Of a DNA stretch of 64,000 nt, positions 1 to 8,436 are shown one piece after another (position 1 is the first letter of the stretch; every line of letters starts with the position of its first letter). A program made the position numbers and the translations under genes. The stretch comes from Candidatus Nitrosothermus koennekei (GTDB lineage Archaea; Thermoproteota; Nitrososphaeria; Nitrososphaerales; Nitrosocaldaceae): contig JACAFH010000001.1 in the NCBI GenBank assembly GCA_013538715.1, positions 124,001 through 188,000 on the forward strand, read 5' to 3'. The notes below the pieces were generated by a model. It saw only the letters and a program-made list of their open reading frames with translations, was not told the origin of the DNA and made no database searches.

Positions 1-56
1 CAGAACAGGTTATAATATTAGATGTTAAAAAATTAACAAGGATATTCGAATAGTAA

Positions 57-590
57 TTAGTGGTGATGAGGTGGTGGCTGCGAACTCTTTGCTAATGCTT
101 CATTATAAGTACCAGCTGCCTTTTCATGATATTCAAGATTAGACTGATCTACTTTGATAGCTTGTGGTGGACATACAGAGACACATGCCATGCACCATAT
201 ACAATCATGCTCTCTTATGGGATCTGCTTTATCAGTGAAATCTTTTCTATGTTCTTTTACAGATTCACCATTCCCTCCAGGATGTTTCCACGCTTCATTA
301 TTTGGAACATCGTTTGAAGTTCTGTACCATTCATATACTTGTACTGGACATGCTTCTATACATGCACCATCTGCTACACATACATCCCAATCTACTGCAA
401 CCATAGTTCCATGAACTCCAACTGGTTCTATATTTTCTCCTCTAGTAGCATAATCCTTCTTACATTCTTCATTCTGTGCAGCATCAGCTAATCTTCCTGG
501 TCCCCATACAAAATGGAAATGTTCACCATCTTTGTTATAGTGCTTACCTATTACTTCATATCCTTTTGGAAAGTCTGGATTTATTGGCAT
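57..590 (-). CDS. zfx: 7Fe/zinc-type dicluster ferredoxin
   Basis: Soluble low-potential electron carrier, 177 aa. The C-terminal half has two cluster motifs: C71-x5-C77-x3-C81-P, where D74 stands where a 4Fe ferredoxin has a cysteine, and C130-x2-C133-x2-C136-x3-C140-P. By family knowledge this gives one 3Fe-4S and one 4Fe-4S cluster, as in Sulfolobus Zfx. A His-rich N-terminal extension (H17, H24, H26) resembles the zinc-binding extension of that family; zinc binding itself is inferred. The protein ends in three prolines and three histidines, an unusual natural His-rich tail. A TATA-like element lies near 621-630 and a GAGG precedes the ATG. The gene stands alone on its strand. Confidence 0.88.
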   Translation of the reverse strand: MPINPDFPKGYEVIGKHYNKDGEHFHFVWGPGRLADAAQNEECKKDYATRGENIEPVGVHGTMVAVDWDVCVADGACIEACPVQVYEWYRTSNDVPNNEAWKHPGGNGESVKEHRKDFTDKADPIREHDCIWCMACVSVCPPQAIKVDQSNLEYHEKAAGTYNEALAKSSQPPPHHH

Positions 591-752
591 TCCTCTTCAT
601 ATAGAGAGAAGTTATCGTGTTATTTAAATTATATGCTAATAATTCAAGCCTTGATATCATATTAAATTATCAAAAATAGAGTAATAGAAACTAATTAGTA
701 TATATCAAAAATGTTTATTAACTATTAGTATATTATTTATCATGGTGAAAAG

Positions 753-1010
753 ATGACCAAAACCCTAAATGTTGAGATCGATGCAACCGTAAATAACACC
801 AATGCAGCAAAGCAATTTATAGAAGAGTTAGAGCACCAATATGCAGATCTAACAGTATCAAATGTCAACGTAAGTTCTAATAAAGTATCTTTTAGTGTAG
901 CATCTCCTGGAATGGATGATCTTACAGCAGCAGATGTAAAATTTAGAATAGACGAATTTGTATCAATGAATGTGCCGCCATTTACTATAAAGAAGATAAA
1001 TGTAAGTTAA
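753..1010 (+). CDS. small conserved-looking hypothetical protein
   Basis: An 85-aa acidic soluble protein with no signal peptide, membrane segment or recognised motif. The sequence alternates short beta-like stretches with one helix, roughly a beta-alpha-beta-beta-alpha-beta order, which would suit a small ferredoxin-like or dodecin-size fold; this is only an impression. The start is supported by a purine-rich GGTGAAAAG just before the ATG and a TATA-like TTTATTAA near 713-720. It is divergent from the ferredoxin gene and convergent with the kinase-like gene that follows. Function unknown. Confidence 0.6.
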   Translation: MTKTLNVEIDATVNNTNAAKQFIEELEHQYADLTVSNVNVSSNKVSFSVASPGMDDLTAADVKFRIDEFVSMNVPPFTIKKINVS

Positions 1011-1024
1011 AAACCTAATTTATT

Positions 1025-1507
1025 TTATCTCTTGTAACCTATTCTTCTTAAAAATACTTTTCTTTCTTCTTTATCATTTTCATCTTCCACACTTTTACTA
1101 CTAATACCATCAATAACTCCTATCACACCTCTTCCTTGCTCACTCACAGCAATTATAACTTCGAGAGGATTTGATGTAGCACAGTAGATATTTACCACTT
1201 CATCTACCATCTTTATCTTATTTAATACATTAATAGGATACGCATCTCTTAAAACTATCAAGAATACATGCCCCGCAGATATCTTCTTGATCTCATTTAT
1301 AGCTTCTTCTTCTAACTCTTTATCATTACCATCATGTCTTATTAGAGCCTTTCCACTAGCCTCACAGAATGCTATACCAAATTTTATGCATGTGCTACTA
1401 CTAATTAAGGCTTCATAGAGATCTTCAACGCTCTTTATGAAATGTGCTTGACCAAGTATTATATTTCTACCTTCCTTTATATCCAACTTTACACTCTCTA
1501 TCTTCAT
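1025..1507 (-). CDS. adenosine-specific kinase-like protein (DUF355)
   Basis: A 160-aa protein matching the small archaeal/bacterial Adenosine_kin (DUF355) family over its full length. Recognisable family segments are [16 protein letters not shown] near residue 20, [11 protein letters not shown] near 45, the INVLNKIK stretch near 92, [10 protein letters not shown] near 110, [10 protein letters not shown] near 126 and the terminal LRRIGYKR. The family name comes from structural work suggesting binding of adenosine nucleotides; the physiological reaction is not established. It lies 23 nt downstream of the 258-aa gene on the same strand, so the two are probably co-transcribed. Confidence 0.85.
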   Translation of the reverse strand: MKIESVKLDIKEGRNIILGQAHFIKSVEDLYEALISSSTCIKFGIAFCEASGKALIRHDGNDKELEEEAINEIKKISAGHVFLIVLRDAYPINVLNKIKMVDEVVNIYCATSNPLEVIIAVSEQGRGVIGVIDGISSKSVEDENDKEERKVFLRRIGYKR

Positions 1508-1530
1508 ATTACTTTTATAGAATGATGATA

Positions 1531-2307
1531 TTAATAACTCTTCATCAATTCTTTACACATTTTAAATAGAATACTAGCTAGTCTTTCTGTGTTTTGTACA
1601 TCGTTGGTAAGATCTAGTAATATAGCAAGACTAGGGAGTATATCATGATAACCATCTTTTGCTAGTTTTATTGCTAAATATGTAATGTATAAACTACAAT
1701 CGACATATTTATGAATCTCATAAAGATATAATGCTTTCCTACTTATTAATCTAGAATTAATTAACTTGTATAACATATCTAACGCTCTAATTAGAGATGA
1801 ACTATTAGCACGTTCTAGTCCTAAAGGTTCGTAAAACATTGTTAGATCAACTTTTAATTCTCTTAATTGGGTTAAGATATGCAATGGAGAAGGTATAACT
1901 TTATTTAATAAGAGTAGAGAGTTTAGATAATTATAAGCTGCCCTCTTTAATAAGAAAGATGCCTCAAAACCATTACTCGTCATAGCCTTGCTTGCATCTA
2001 ATAACGCGTCTAAAAGTAGATCTCTTGAATATAATCTTAAATCGTATGTTAAACTATTCTTTAATGCACTAAGTATAAACGATGGGTCGTTTAATATCAC
2101 TGCATTGTAGAGCTGTAAAGTTCTATATCTATTATCATTGCTAATTTTATGAATCTCAATATATTTATCCTCTTTAATTTCTACACCTTCTTTGCAATCC
2201 TCTAATATTATCAAATCATATTCACAGCACTCATAAGCAAGCTTAGTTGCTCTACATCCTGTTAATGCAATACTATACTTGTTATAATATTCTTCCATAT
2301 TAAGCAT
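1531..2307 (-). CDS. hypothetical protein, possible degenerate nucleotidyltransferase plus helical HEPN-like region
   Basis: A 258-aa protein I do not recognise by name. Near residues 16-34 it reads [19 protein letters not shown], which resembles the nucleotidyltransferase signature hG[G/S] followed after about 10 residues by [D/E]h[D/E]h, but with Cys in place of the Gly/Ser. Residues 60-258 are almost entirely helical and leucine-rich, like the HEPN-type or helical domains that follow minimal nucleotidyltransferases. Both assignments are inference from pattern. The ATG at 2307 lies about 27 nt from an AATAAATAA box near 2328-2336, so it is probably leaderless. The adenosine kinase-like gene follows in the same direction. 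Confidence 0.5.
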   Translation of the reverse strand: MLNMEEYYNKYSIALTGCRATKLAYECCEYDLIILEDCKEGVEIKEDKYIEIHKISNDNRYRTLQLYNAVILNDPSFILSALKNSLTYDLRLYSRDLLLDALLDASKAMTSNGFEASFLLKRAAYNYLNSLLLLNKVIPSPLHILTQLRELKVDLTMFYEPLGLERANSSSLIRALDMLYKLINSRLISRKALYLYEIHKYVDCSLYITYLAIKLAKDGYHDILPSLAILLDLTNDVQNTERLASILFKMCKELMKSY

Positions 2308-2360
2308 GTATATTACATATGGAACGGAATAAATAATGGTTATGCTAAATTATCTAAAAA

Positions 2361-2436
2361 GCTCCGGTGGTGTAGTCCGGTTAAGCATAGCGGCCTCTCG
2401 AGCCGTTGATCCCGGGTTCAAATCCCGGCCGGAGCA
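2361..2436 (+). tRNA. tRNA-Glu (anticodon CUC)
   Basis: Full cloverleaf, no intron. Acceptor GCTCCGG (2361-2367) pairs with CCGGAGC (2429-2435), discriminator A at 2436. The anticodon stem GCGGC/GCCGT encloses the 7-nt loop CTCTCGA, so the anticodon is CTC (Glu, GAG codons). The T arm is CCGGG-TTCAAAT-CCCGG. Stems are nearly all G:C although the surroundings are AT-rich. CCA is not encoded. Its 3' end is only 10 nt from the stop codon of the opposing MNIO gene. Confidence 0.95.
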
Positions 2437-2446
2437 TTCTTAAGAA

Positions 2447-3880
2447 TTATCTCTCATTGGTATCTGCTATATCGATGTTAGATATGCCATTCTCACCTAT
2501 CTTTATCTCAAAGATACCTGGTTCTACAGAACTTGGTAACTGCATCTTTAATAATGACTCTAGTACTTTTAGAGGGTTGTATTTAAAATATATGATCTCA
2601 TTCTTATCTTCAATTTTACACAAAAGTATTGTCTTTTCTAATGTTAAGATATCTTTAAGATACTCTATTTTTAGGTCTAAATCTTCTAGATATTTAATAA
2701 ACGATAATGCCTCATCGGTTGTAAATAGTTTAGGCATATCTATCTTCCAAAAATCCGATAATATACTTTCTATATCTAAAGAGAGCATTAGTAATCTAGT
2801 AGTTAAAGGTAAGGCTCTTGCTATCATCGATGCACGAAATGATGAGATCAATTTATTGTAAAGTGGTATTGCAGGATCTGAAGATAATCTATCACCTAGG
2901 AGAGTATTAATCTTAAAGCCATTAACTAATCTTGCAAGTGTATATTCCCATTCTTCTGGTATATAATCTGGTTCATTGTAATTATATATACCTCTTTCAT
3001 AACTATATTCTCTTATATCTGAACCTCGAATATCCCACAAACTATGTAATATCTTTAATTGTTCTCTTAAAATATTCTGCTCAATCTTAGTTGCATAAGA
3101 TGGATATAACTCAAATATTATAGCATGAAGATTCCTTAATCGTGGTATTACATTCTTAGCTATCTCTATTAATTGATCCGGAATAGTTCCAGCATGTGCA
3201 TCTAGCCAATAGTTATCCTCTCTAGTACCGCCTGCAAGATGAACCTCCCATACTTTATCTAATGGAATATTGCTTATGAAATCCTCAACCTTTTCTCTTC
3301 CATTAAGTTCATTAGCCCAAATATTATGCAGATCTAGTAATATACCACATTCACTTCTCTCAACTATCATCCTTACAAATTCACTATCTCTAACTTCATT
3401 ATTATTTGGCTTAAGATAATTCACACCTGTTTCAATAGCAAAAGGAACTTGAAATTCATCTTTTAAAATATTTATATTTCTACTTATGTATTCAACACTT
3501 CTCTTGCTTTGGATAGGTGGCAATAAGAATCCAGTATTAAACATGATGCCATTATATCTTACTGAATTAAATGACAAATGTTCACTGATCCATGGAGATT
3601 CTATCTCTTTTATTATATTATTGAGTAAGAGTATCTGTTTATAATCTGGAATCACTGTTCCACCTATTGGTATACTTACGCTGTGAATAATCTTCTTACA
3701 TGGAATATTTTTTATCTTCTCCATTACCTCTTTATCCATTTTAAATTCATCAGATAATGTATGGTGCCAAAAGTTTTGAGGTTCTATCTCTATAACATCT
3801 ATAAGATCTATGTTAGATTGTATGAATGGTTCCAAAGATAAAAAATATGTTAGACCTACCCCTCTGTCTGGTATATTCAT
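2447..3880 (-). CDS. DUF692 / MNIO-family iron oxidative enzyme fused to a partner-like C-terminal domain
   Basis: 477 aa. Residues 1-285 are a DUF692 (UPF0276) TIM barrel, the family of MbnB, TglH and other multinuclear non-heme iron enzymes that oxidatively modify peptides, often at cysteine. Visible candidate metal ligands: H66, E100-H101 (SEHLS), E150 (AIETGVNY), D183, H185 and N190 (LLDLHNIWAN), H214 (VHLAGG), D227 and H229 (DAHAG), E257 (FELYPS). Residues 310-477 are a helical domain with RALPLTTRLL and YLKDILTLEK, resembling the separate MbnC/DUF2063-type partner that normally delivers the precursor; the fusion is my inference. Its ATG overlaps the stop of the 94-aa CxxCH gene (ATGA), implying translational coupling. 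The peptide-modification role is family-based; the substrate is unproven. Confidence 0.85.
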   Translation of the reverse strand: MNIPDRGVGLTYFLSLEPFIQSNIDLIDVIEIEPQNFWHHTLSDEFKMDKEVMEKIKNIPCKKIIHSVSIPIGGTVIPDYKQILLLNNIIKEIESPWISEHLSFNSVRYNGIMFNTGFLLPPIQSKRSVEYISRNINILKDEFQVPFAIETGVNYLKPNNNEVRDSEFVRMIVERSECGILLDLHNIWANELNGREKVEDFISNIPLDKVWEVHLAGGTREDNYWLDAHAGTIPDQLIEIAKNVIPRLRNLHAIIFELYPSYATKIEQNILREQLKILHSLWDIRGSDIREYSYERGIYNYNEPDYIPEEWEYTLARLVNGFKINTLLGDRLSSDPAIPLYNKLISSFRASMIARALPLTTRLLMLSLDIESILSDFWKIDMPKLFTTDEALSFIKYLEDLDLKIEYLKDILTLEKTILLCKIEDKNEIIYFKYNPLKVLESLLKMQLPSSVEPGIFEIKIGENGISNIDIADTNER

Positions 3881-4161
3881 GTTGATATATTGAATGAGTC
3901 TCCTAATGACTTTGGTTCTAAGTTCTTTGTTATTACAAAATCATTCATAAATACACGCCTTATATCTCTTGTTATGCTATACACATCTTTGAAGAGTATA
4001 TCTTTACCAGAATGACAGTTTGGGCAACCTACTATATCAAGTATATTCCTCATACTCGCTTGTATTTGTTCAAAGTTATATGATATATCTTTAGGTAAGA
4101 CTACTATATGATCATATGTTATGCTATCTCTTACTATTTTCCTACTTATATCGCTTGCCAT
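3877..4161 (-). CDS. small CPNCHSG protein, candidate substrate of the MNIO enzyme
   Basis: 94 aa from the ATG at 4161; a longer frame from TTG at 4176 is less likely because a TATA box at 4183-4192 places the transcript start at the ATG. The only cysteines are in GCPNCHSGKDI (C46, C49, H50 counted from the ATG), preceded by a helical, charged 40-residue region and followed by about 40 more residues. There is no signal peptide or membrane segment, so a CxxCH heme-c site is unlikely. Stop and MNIO start overlap as ATGA. By analogy with MNIO systems this could be the precursor, with the first ~40 residues as leader and the Cys motif as core; it could instead be an accessory metal-binding protein. 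No database relative was checked. Confidence 0.7.
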   Translation of the reverse strand: MASDISRKIVRDSITYDHIVVLPKDISYNFEQIQASMRNILDIVGCPNCHSGKDILFKDVYSITRDIRRVFMNDFVITKNLEPKSLGDSFNIST

Positions 4162-4182
4162 TGCTTCTATTAACAAAAAGTT

Positions 4183-4192
4183 GTATAAAAAG
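4183..4192 (-). promoter_or_regulatory. TATA box of the CxxCH-MNIO operon
   Basis: On the minus strand this reads CTTTTTATAC. Its centre is about 27 nt before the ATG at 4161, the expected archaeal TBP spacing for a transcript starting on the start codon. It decides the start of the small protein and indicates a dedicated promoter for the two-gene unit. Confidence 0.6.
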
Positions 4193-4577
4193 ATTATGTT
4201 TTTAACTAAAGATAATCATCTACCATTACATAGAATAGCATGGGTGCCTCTTAATCTCAACTATTTTAGTATTCCTTGTTCAATTATAGAATTAATCTAA
4301 TACTAATTACCTTCATTAGATCTTATGCTCACATATCAAGCCTATCTTCTCAATACTCATATTAGTCATTACCTACAAGTATCAATGGTTTATTTGTATA
4401 TTCTAATATCTTTATGATAAGCATCTATATTGATGAACTGATCAATATACTAAACATAAAATATATAATCACTAAATTTCTTTTCACATCATCGACATAT
4501 TAATATCTTATCATAAGTGTTTATACACAAAACATTTTTCGTATAATTATTATAGCCATTCGTCTGTATAGTTAGTA
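4193..4577. other. intergenic stretch without a supported gene
   Basis: About 385 bp of AT-rich DNA between two divergent genes. A TATA-like TATAATTA near 4542-4550 fits the promoter of the rightward gene at 4578. A 34-codon frame at 4196-4300 has no recognisable features. No structured RNA or repeat is evident by eye. Confidence 0.6.
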
Positions 4578-4910
4578 ATGAGAGTTGATTATGAAGAATT
4601 TGAGAAAGTAGAAGATATAATGGCATATCTAGTAGCTGTTGCACCATTGATGAAGCAGATAGTTACTATAAATAGTTATAAGGGATATACGTTCGCATTG
4701 ATACCCTTGTCTCCTTTATCTGGGGAGAATATACTCATGGTATACACGAAACAACAATTGGAACCTGGATTATTTGAATTTGACCTCTCTACACAAAAAT
4801 ACAAGAAAGTTATGAATGTAGAAAGAGCAGATAAGAGCTACTTTATAGTTATATCTCCAAAGAGAAACACGTTAGCAGATGAGGCTATAAAGGGTATAGA
4901 ATCAAATTAA
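4578..4910 (+). CDS. conserved-looking hypothetical protein
   Basis: 110-aa soluble protein, no motif recognised. It starts with an acidic helix (YEEFEKVEDIMAYL) and continues with alternating beta strands such as YTFALIPLS, ENILMVYT and SYFIVISPK, suggesting a compact alpha/beta fold. A TATA-like box about 27-35 nt upstream supports the ATG. It is convergent with glnA, with only 4 nt between the stops. Function unknown. Confidence 0.6.
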   Translation: MRVDYEEFEKVEDIMAYLVAVAPLMKQIVTINSYKGYTFALIPLSPLSGENILMVYTKQQLEPGLFEFDLSTQKYKKVMNVERADKSYFIVISPKRNTLADEAIKGIESN

Positions 4911-4914
4911 TTTT

Positions 4915-6351
4915 TTATATATCAAAGTATAATGCAAATTCATACGGGTGTGGTCTTAAAGCAATCTCACTAATATCTTTTCTACCTTTTTCTATAATCC
5001 TCTCTATAATATCATCTGTTAATATTGGCTTAAGGTAATTATTATCACTCTCCAATGCATCCATAGCAGCATTTAGTGTTGCTGGTAATTGTTTTATACC
5101 TAATTCTCTCCTCTTTATAGAATCTAATCTATATATATCCATATCTACAGGATTCCCAGCATCTATTCTCTTCTTTATACCATCAAGACCTGCCAATAAT
5201 ACAGCAGTAAATGCTAAATATGGATTTGATGATGGATCTGCTAATCTAAGTTCTATCCTTTTACTCTTTGCATATCCTTTTCCCTTAAAATGTGATGGTA
5301 TTCTTACTATAGCAGATCTATTATTTTTACTCCATGCAATGTATACTGGCGCTTCAAATCCAGGTATAAGTCTTCTATATGAATTTGCTGTTGGAGCTAG
5401 GATTGATGCTAACGATTGAGCATGATCCAATAAGCCTCCTATAAAATATCTAGCACTCTGACTAAGCTCTGCATATTGATCATTCTCATCATAAAATATA
5501 TTATCTTCTTTCCATAGACTCAAATTTATATGCATGCCACTTCCATTATCATTTATTAATGGTTTTGGCATGAATGTAGCTACCATACCGTGCTTTCTTG
5601 CAACACTCTTTATGACATATTTATATGTCATTACATTATCTGCAGAATTTTTAAGTTCATCGTATCTTATACTAATCTCACACTGCCCAGCTGTAGCAAC
5701 CTCATGATGGTGATCTTCGCATATCATTCCAAAATTAGATAACATATTTACACATTCGTTTCTAAAATCTACTAAAGTATCTATAGGTTCTTCAGGCATA
5801 TAGCCATTCTTATTCATAATAGGATATGCACCACTAATCTCTTGAGAGTCTATCTTATAGTAACTCTCATTGGTATTTATATGCCACGACGCGGAGTTAA
5901 ATATAAAGAATTCTGTCTCAGGACCAAAGTAAGAACGCTTATAGCCCTCTTCTTTTAGTAATTCTTCACATCTAGATGCTATTGCTCTGGGATCTCTAGG
6001 AAATACACTTCCATATTTCCAGTATACATCACATATCATCCTAGCGGTCTTATTATCATCTCTATACCATGGGATAATTGCAAATGTATTAGGATCAGGC
6101 TTTAGTACTAAATCTGACTCATATATCTCACTAAATCCTTTTATTGATGAACCATCAAGTTTTGGAAAACCATCTATTAGTGATGATAGATCTATATTTT
6201 CAGCAGGTATGGTTATATGATGAAATCTTCCAAATAAACTTGTAAATTGTAGATCTAAGAATCTGATATTCTCATCTTTAATTATTCTAAAGATATCTTC
6301 ATGAGTATAATATACATTCTCTATACCATCATTAGTATATCTATATGGCAT
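4915..6351 (-). CDS. glnA: glutamine synthetase, type I
   Basis: 478 aa, the usual GSI size. Makes glutamine from glutamate, ammonia and ATP as a cytoplasmic dodecamer. Seen in order: N-terminal beta-grasp with LFGRFHH, the DGSSIKGF loop, the metal-binding Glu segments GPETEFFIF and QCEISIRY, NGSGMH, NSYRRLIPGFEAP, and NNRSAIVRIP followed by ELRLADPSSNPYLAF. A HEVATAGQ segment precedes the second metal motif. A minus-strand TATA-like CTTTAAATA near 6374-6382 is about 27 nt from the ATG, so the message is probably leaderless. Transcribed alone. Central to ammonium assimilation. Confidence 0.97.
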   Translation of the reverse strand: MPYRYTNDGIENVYYTHEDIFRIIKDENIRFLDLQFTSLFGRFHHITIPAENIDLSSLIDGFPKLDGSSIKGFSEIYESDLVLKPDPNTFAIIPWYRDDNKTARMICDVYWKYGSVFPRDPRAIASRCEELLKEEGYKRSYFGPETEFFIFNSASWHINTNESYYKIDSQEISGAYPIMNKNGYMPEEPIDTLVDFRNECVNMLSNFGMICEDHHHEVATAGQCEISIRYDELKNSADNVMTYKYVIKSVARKHGMVATFMPKPLINDNGSGMHINLSLWKEDNIFYDENDQYAELSQSARYFIGGLLDHAQSLASILAPTANSYRRLIPGFEAPVYIAWSKNNRSAIVRIPSHFKGKGYAKSKRIELRLADPSSNPYLAFTAVLLAGLDGIKKRIDAGNPVDMDIYRLDSIKRRELGIKQLPATLNAAMDALESDNNYLKPILTDDIIERIIEKGRKDISEIALRPHPYEFALYFDI

Positions 6352-6426
6352 ATCATAATGGAAAATAGATGCTTATTTAAAGTATACCTAATAGTATTTA
6401 AGTATATTGATATATCATAATTCTTA

Positions 6427-6957
6427 ATGATAGATATTAAATCATTATATGGATTGATATTGAATGAAGTAAATACAGATACATTACAGCCTATTGATAA
6501 AAATATCTATACTAATATATCTAATATATTAACAGAATTAAAAGGTCAAGTTTATGAAGGTTTAGAGAGTAATATTAGAGATGCGTTTGTATCATTAATA
6601 TCTGAGATGGTTAATACATTATTAGAGATAAGACTGTCTAAATATAATACAAATAGAGTTAATTTAACATATGAAGAGATGTTTATAATAGATATAGAAG
6701 ATGAATATAAAATAAGGAAGGATTTTGTAATTCAAACAATAATAGAAGGAAGAAAAAAGGTGCTTGAAGGTATAGTTAATAAGATAAAGACAAAGAGAAT
6801 TATAGTTAGATTACTTGCAAATGTAGATGAATTCATAGGTGCTGATAATATAAAGTATGGGAAGTACAACGCTGAGGATATAGTAGTACTCCCATTAGAA
6901 GATGCTAAGAGGCTTATCAATGATAATATTGCAAAAGAGGTAATAATGTTAGATTAG
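6427..6957 (+). CDS. archaeal GINS complex subunit (Gins51/Sld5-like)
   Basis: 176 aa. GINS joins MCM helicase and the Cdc45/RecJ-like protein in the archaeal replicative helicase complex. The N-terminal two thirds is the helical A domain; the C-terminal B domain is recognisable from IIVRLLANVDEFIGADN followed by YGKYNAEDIVVLPLEDAKRLI, the typical FxGxD-YGPY-EDVVxLP arrangement of Gins51. That B domain placed C-terminally fits the Gins51 rather than the Gins23 order. It starts 75 nt from the divergent glnA start and is followed by a small membrane protein on the same strand. Confidence 0.82.
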   Translation: MIDIKSLYGLILNEVNTDTLQPIDKNIYTNISNILTELKGQVYEGLESNIRDAFVSLISEMVNTLLEIRLSKYNTNRVNLTYEEMFIIDIEDEYKIRKDFVIQTIIEGRKKVLEGIVNKIKTKRIIVRLLANVDEFIGADNIKYGKYNAEDIVVLPLEDAKRLINDNIAKEVIMLD

Positions 6958-6989
6958 GTATTTATTAGTAATGAGATAATCTTTAGAAT

Positions 6990-7247
6990 ATGTCTCATAC
7001 CGATATAGATGTTGTAACTCATCTCTTACTTGCAGTATATCCAGCAATAGCATTATTTGTGATAGAGATTGTGTATAGATTTACTAAGTTTAAAGAATGG
7101 ATAAAATATACTATGCAAGGATTTGCATCTATAGCATTTGCAATAGCATATTTAACACTAATAGATGCAAGTGGCATATCGTTAATGTTATTTATATTAG
7201 CTCCAGCGTTATTCCTGCAAGCAAAGAGGGCTAAGGATAGAGCTTAG
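6990..7247 (+). CDS. small three-helix membrane protein
   Basis: 85 aa with hydrophobic segments at about residues 9-28, 41-58 and 62-76, and basic residues at the C-terminus (QAKRAKDRA). No enzymatic motif. It starts 32 nt after the GINS gene and may be co-transcribed with it; its last 17 nt overlap the 3' end of coaBC on the other strand. Function unknown. Confidence 0.6.
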   Translation: MSHTDIDVVTHLLLAVYPAIALFVIEIVYRFTKFKEWIKYTMQGFASIAFAIAYLTLIDASGISLMLFILAPALFLQAKRAKDRA

Positions 7248-8436
7248 ATATCTCATCTATTAAAATCCTGGCTATGTTACTCTTATCATTCAATTCTATA
7301 TACCTAATATCTTTGCCAACAACGAAACCTTCAATTCTATCCTCACTGACCTTCTTTACATCATTAGCAAATACTAGATCTGCATTACATTCTCTCATTA
7401 ATCTCTTTGCTGAATCTATTAACTCTTCTTTACTAACATCATACAAAGCCTTAAATGCGATGAGTTTAATCTTTGGGTTAATCTCTTTAACTCTATTAAT
7501 GATCTTAGGAGTTGCATCTAATTCTATTCTCAATCTAGCATTCTCTCTACTCTCTATCTTTTTATCTCTCTTCTCACTTGGTTTATAATCTGTAACAGAA
7601 GCACTCATTATGAGTATATCATTATCTAGATTAGAAAGTATAGCATTAAGCATCTCATTTGTAGTATCTACTCTAATTATATTAAGATTAGGTAGAGTAG
7701 CGCTTCCATGTCCATAGATAAGTGTAACATCTGCTCCTAACCTATATGCATGTTTTGCTATCTCTACACCAAATCTACCACTTGCAGTATTAGTAATTAC
7801 TCTTATAGGGTCTATATATTCTCTAGTCGATCCCGCTGTAACAAGTATCCTCTTGCCTTTAATCTTATGGGATGACAATAATCTGATAGAAGCATCTACT
7901 ACCTTCTCATATGATGCAACCTTCGCTTTATTCTCTATTATATCTGGTTCTATTATAGTAACATATTCTTTGAGCTTCTCAATATTCTCTTTTACTATAG
8001 GATTAGAATACATAGCTTCATGCATTGCTGGTGCTATTATTATTGGAATCTTTGAACCTAATGCTACACTTGCTATAGATGTTATGCTAGTATCATCTAT
8101 TCCATTAGCAATCTTACCAATTGTATTTGCTGTGCATGGATAAAATATTATTAGATCTGATCTTCCATAATCTGCTAATTGTATATGCTCTAGCTCTTTA
8201 CTTAACTCTATTACCACTTTATTACCAGTAGCCCAATACATTAGATCTTCAGTTAAAAGTAGCCTTGTTTTCCTACTCATAACAACATAAACTTCTGCTC
8301 CATATCGCATTAATAGTCTAGCAAGATCAACAGATCTATAAGCAGCTACACTTGAACTTATACATAATACTATCTTCTTATCCTTAAGATAATCTCCAAA
8401 ACTACCTATTATCTCTTTTGATGGATGCTTATTCAT
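7231..8436 (-). CDS. coaBC: bifunctional phosphopantothenoylcysteine decarboxylase / phosphopantothenate-cysteine ligase
   Basis: 401 aa. Converts 4'-phosphopantothenate plus cysteine to 4'-phosphopantetheine. Residues 1-185 form the flavin-dependent CoaC domain (CISSSVAAYRSVDL, YPCTANTIGKIANGIDD, PAMHEAMY with the active-site region); residues 190-401 form CoaB (ILVTAGSTREYIDPIR, SGRFGVEIAKHA, IMSASVTDYKP). Last gene of a four-gene CoA operon; its ATG overlaps the panB stop (ATGA). The pathway steps after this one are not in the window. Confidence 0.95.
   Translation of the reverse strand: MNKHPSKEIIGSFGDYLKDKKIVLCISSSVAAYRSVDLARLLMRYGAEVYVVMSRKTRLLLTEDLMYWATGNKVVIELSKELEHIQLADYGRSDLIIFYPCTANTIGKIANGIDDTSITSIASVALGSKIPIIIAPAMHEAMYSNPIVKENIEKLKEYVTIIEPDIIENKAKVASYEKVVDASIRLLSSHKIKGKRILVTAGSTREYIDPIRVITNTASGRFGVEIAKHAYRLGADVTLIYGHGSATLPNLNIIRVDTTNEMLNAILSNLDNDILIMSASVTDYKPSEKRDKKIESRENARLRIELDATPKIINRVKEINPKIKLIAFKALYDVSKEELIDSAKRLMRECNADLVFANDVKKVSEDRIEGFVVGKDIRYIELNDKSNIARILIDEISKLYP

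Noticed and set aside
3877-4161. CxxCH in the small protein as a heme c attachment site
   Set aside because: There is no signal peptide or membrane segment, and c-type heme is attached outside the membrane.
4196-4300. 34-codon plus-strand frame upstream of the CxxCH gene
   Set aside because: No recognised motif, no promoter spacing and lies in a promoter region; treated as chance.
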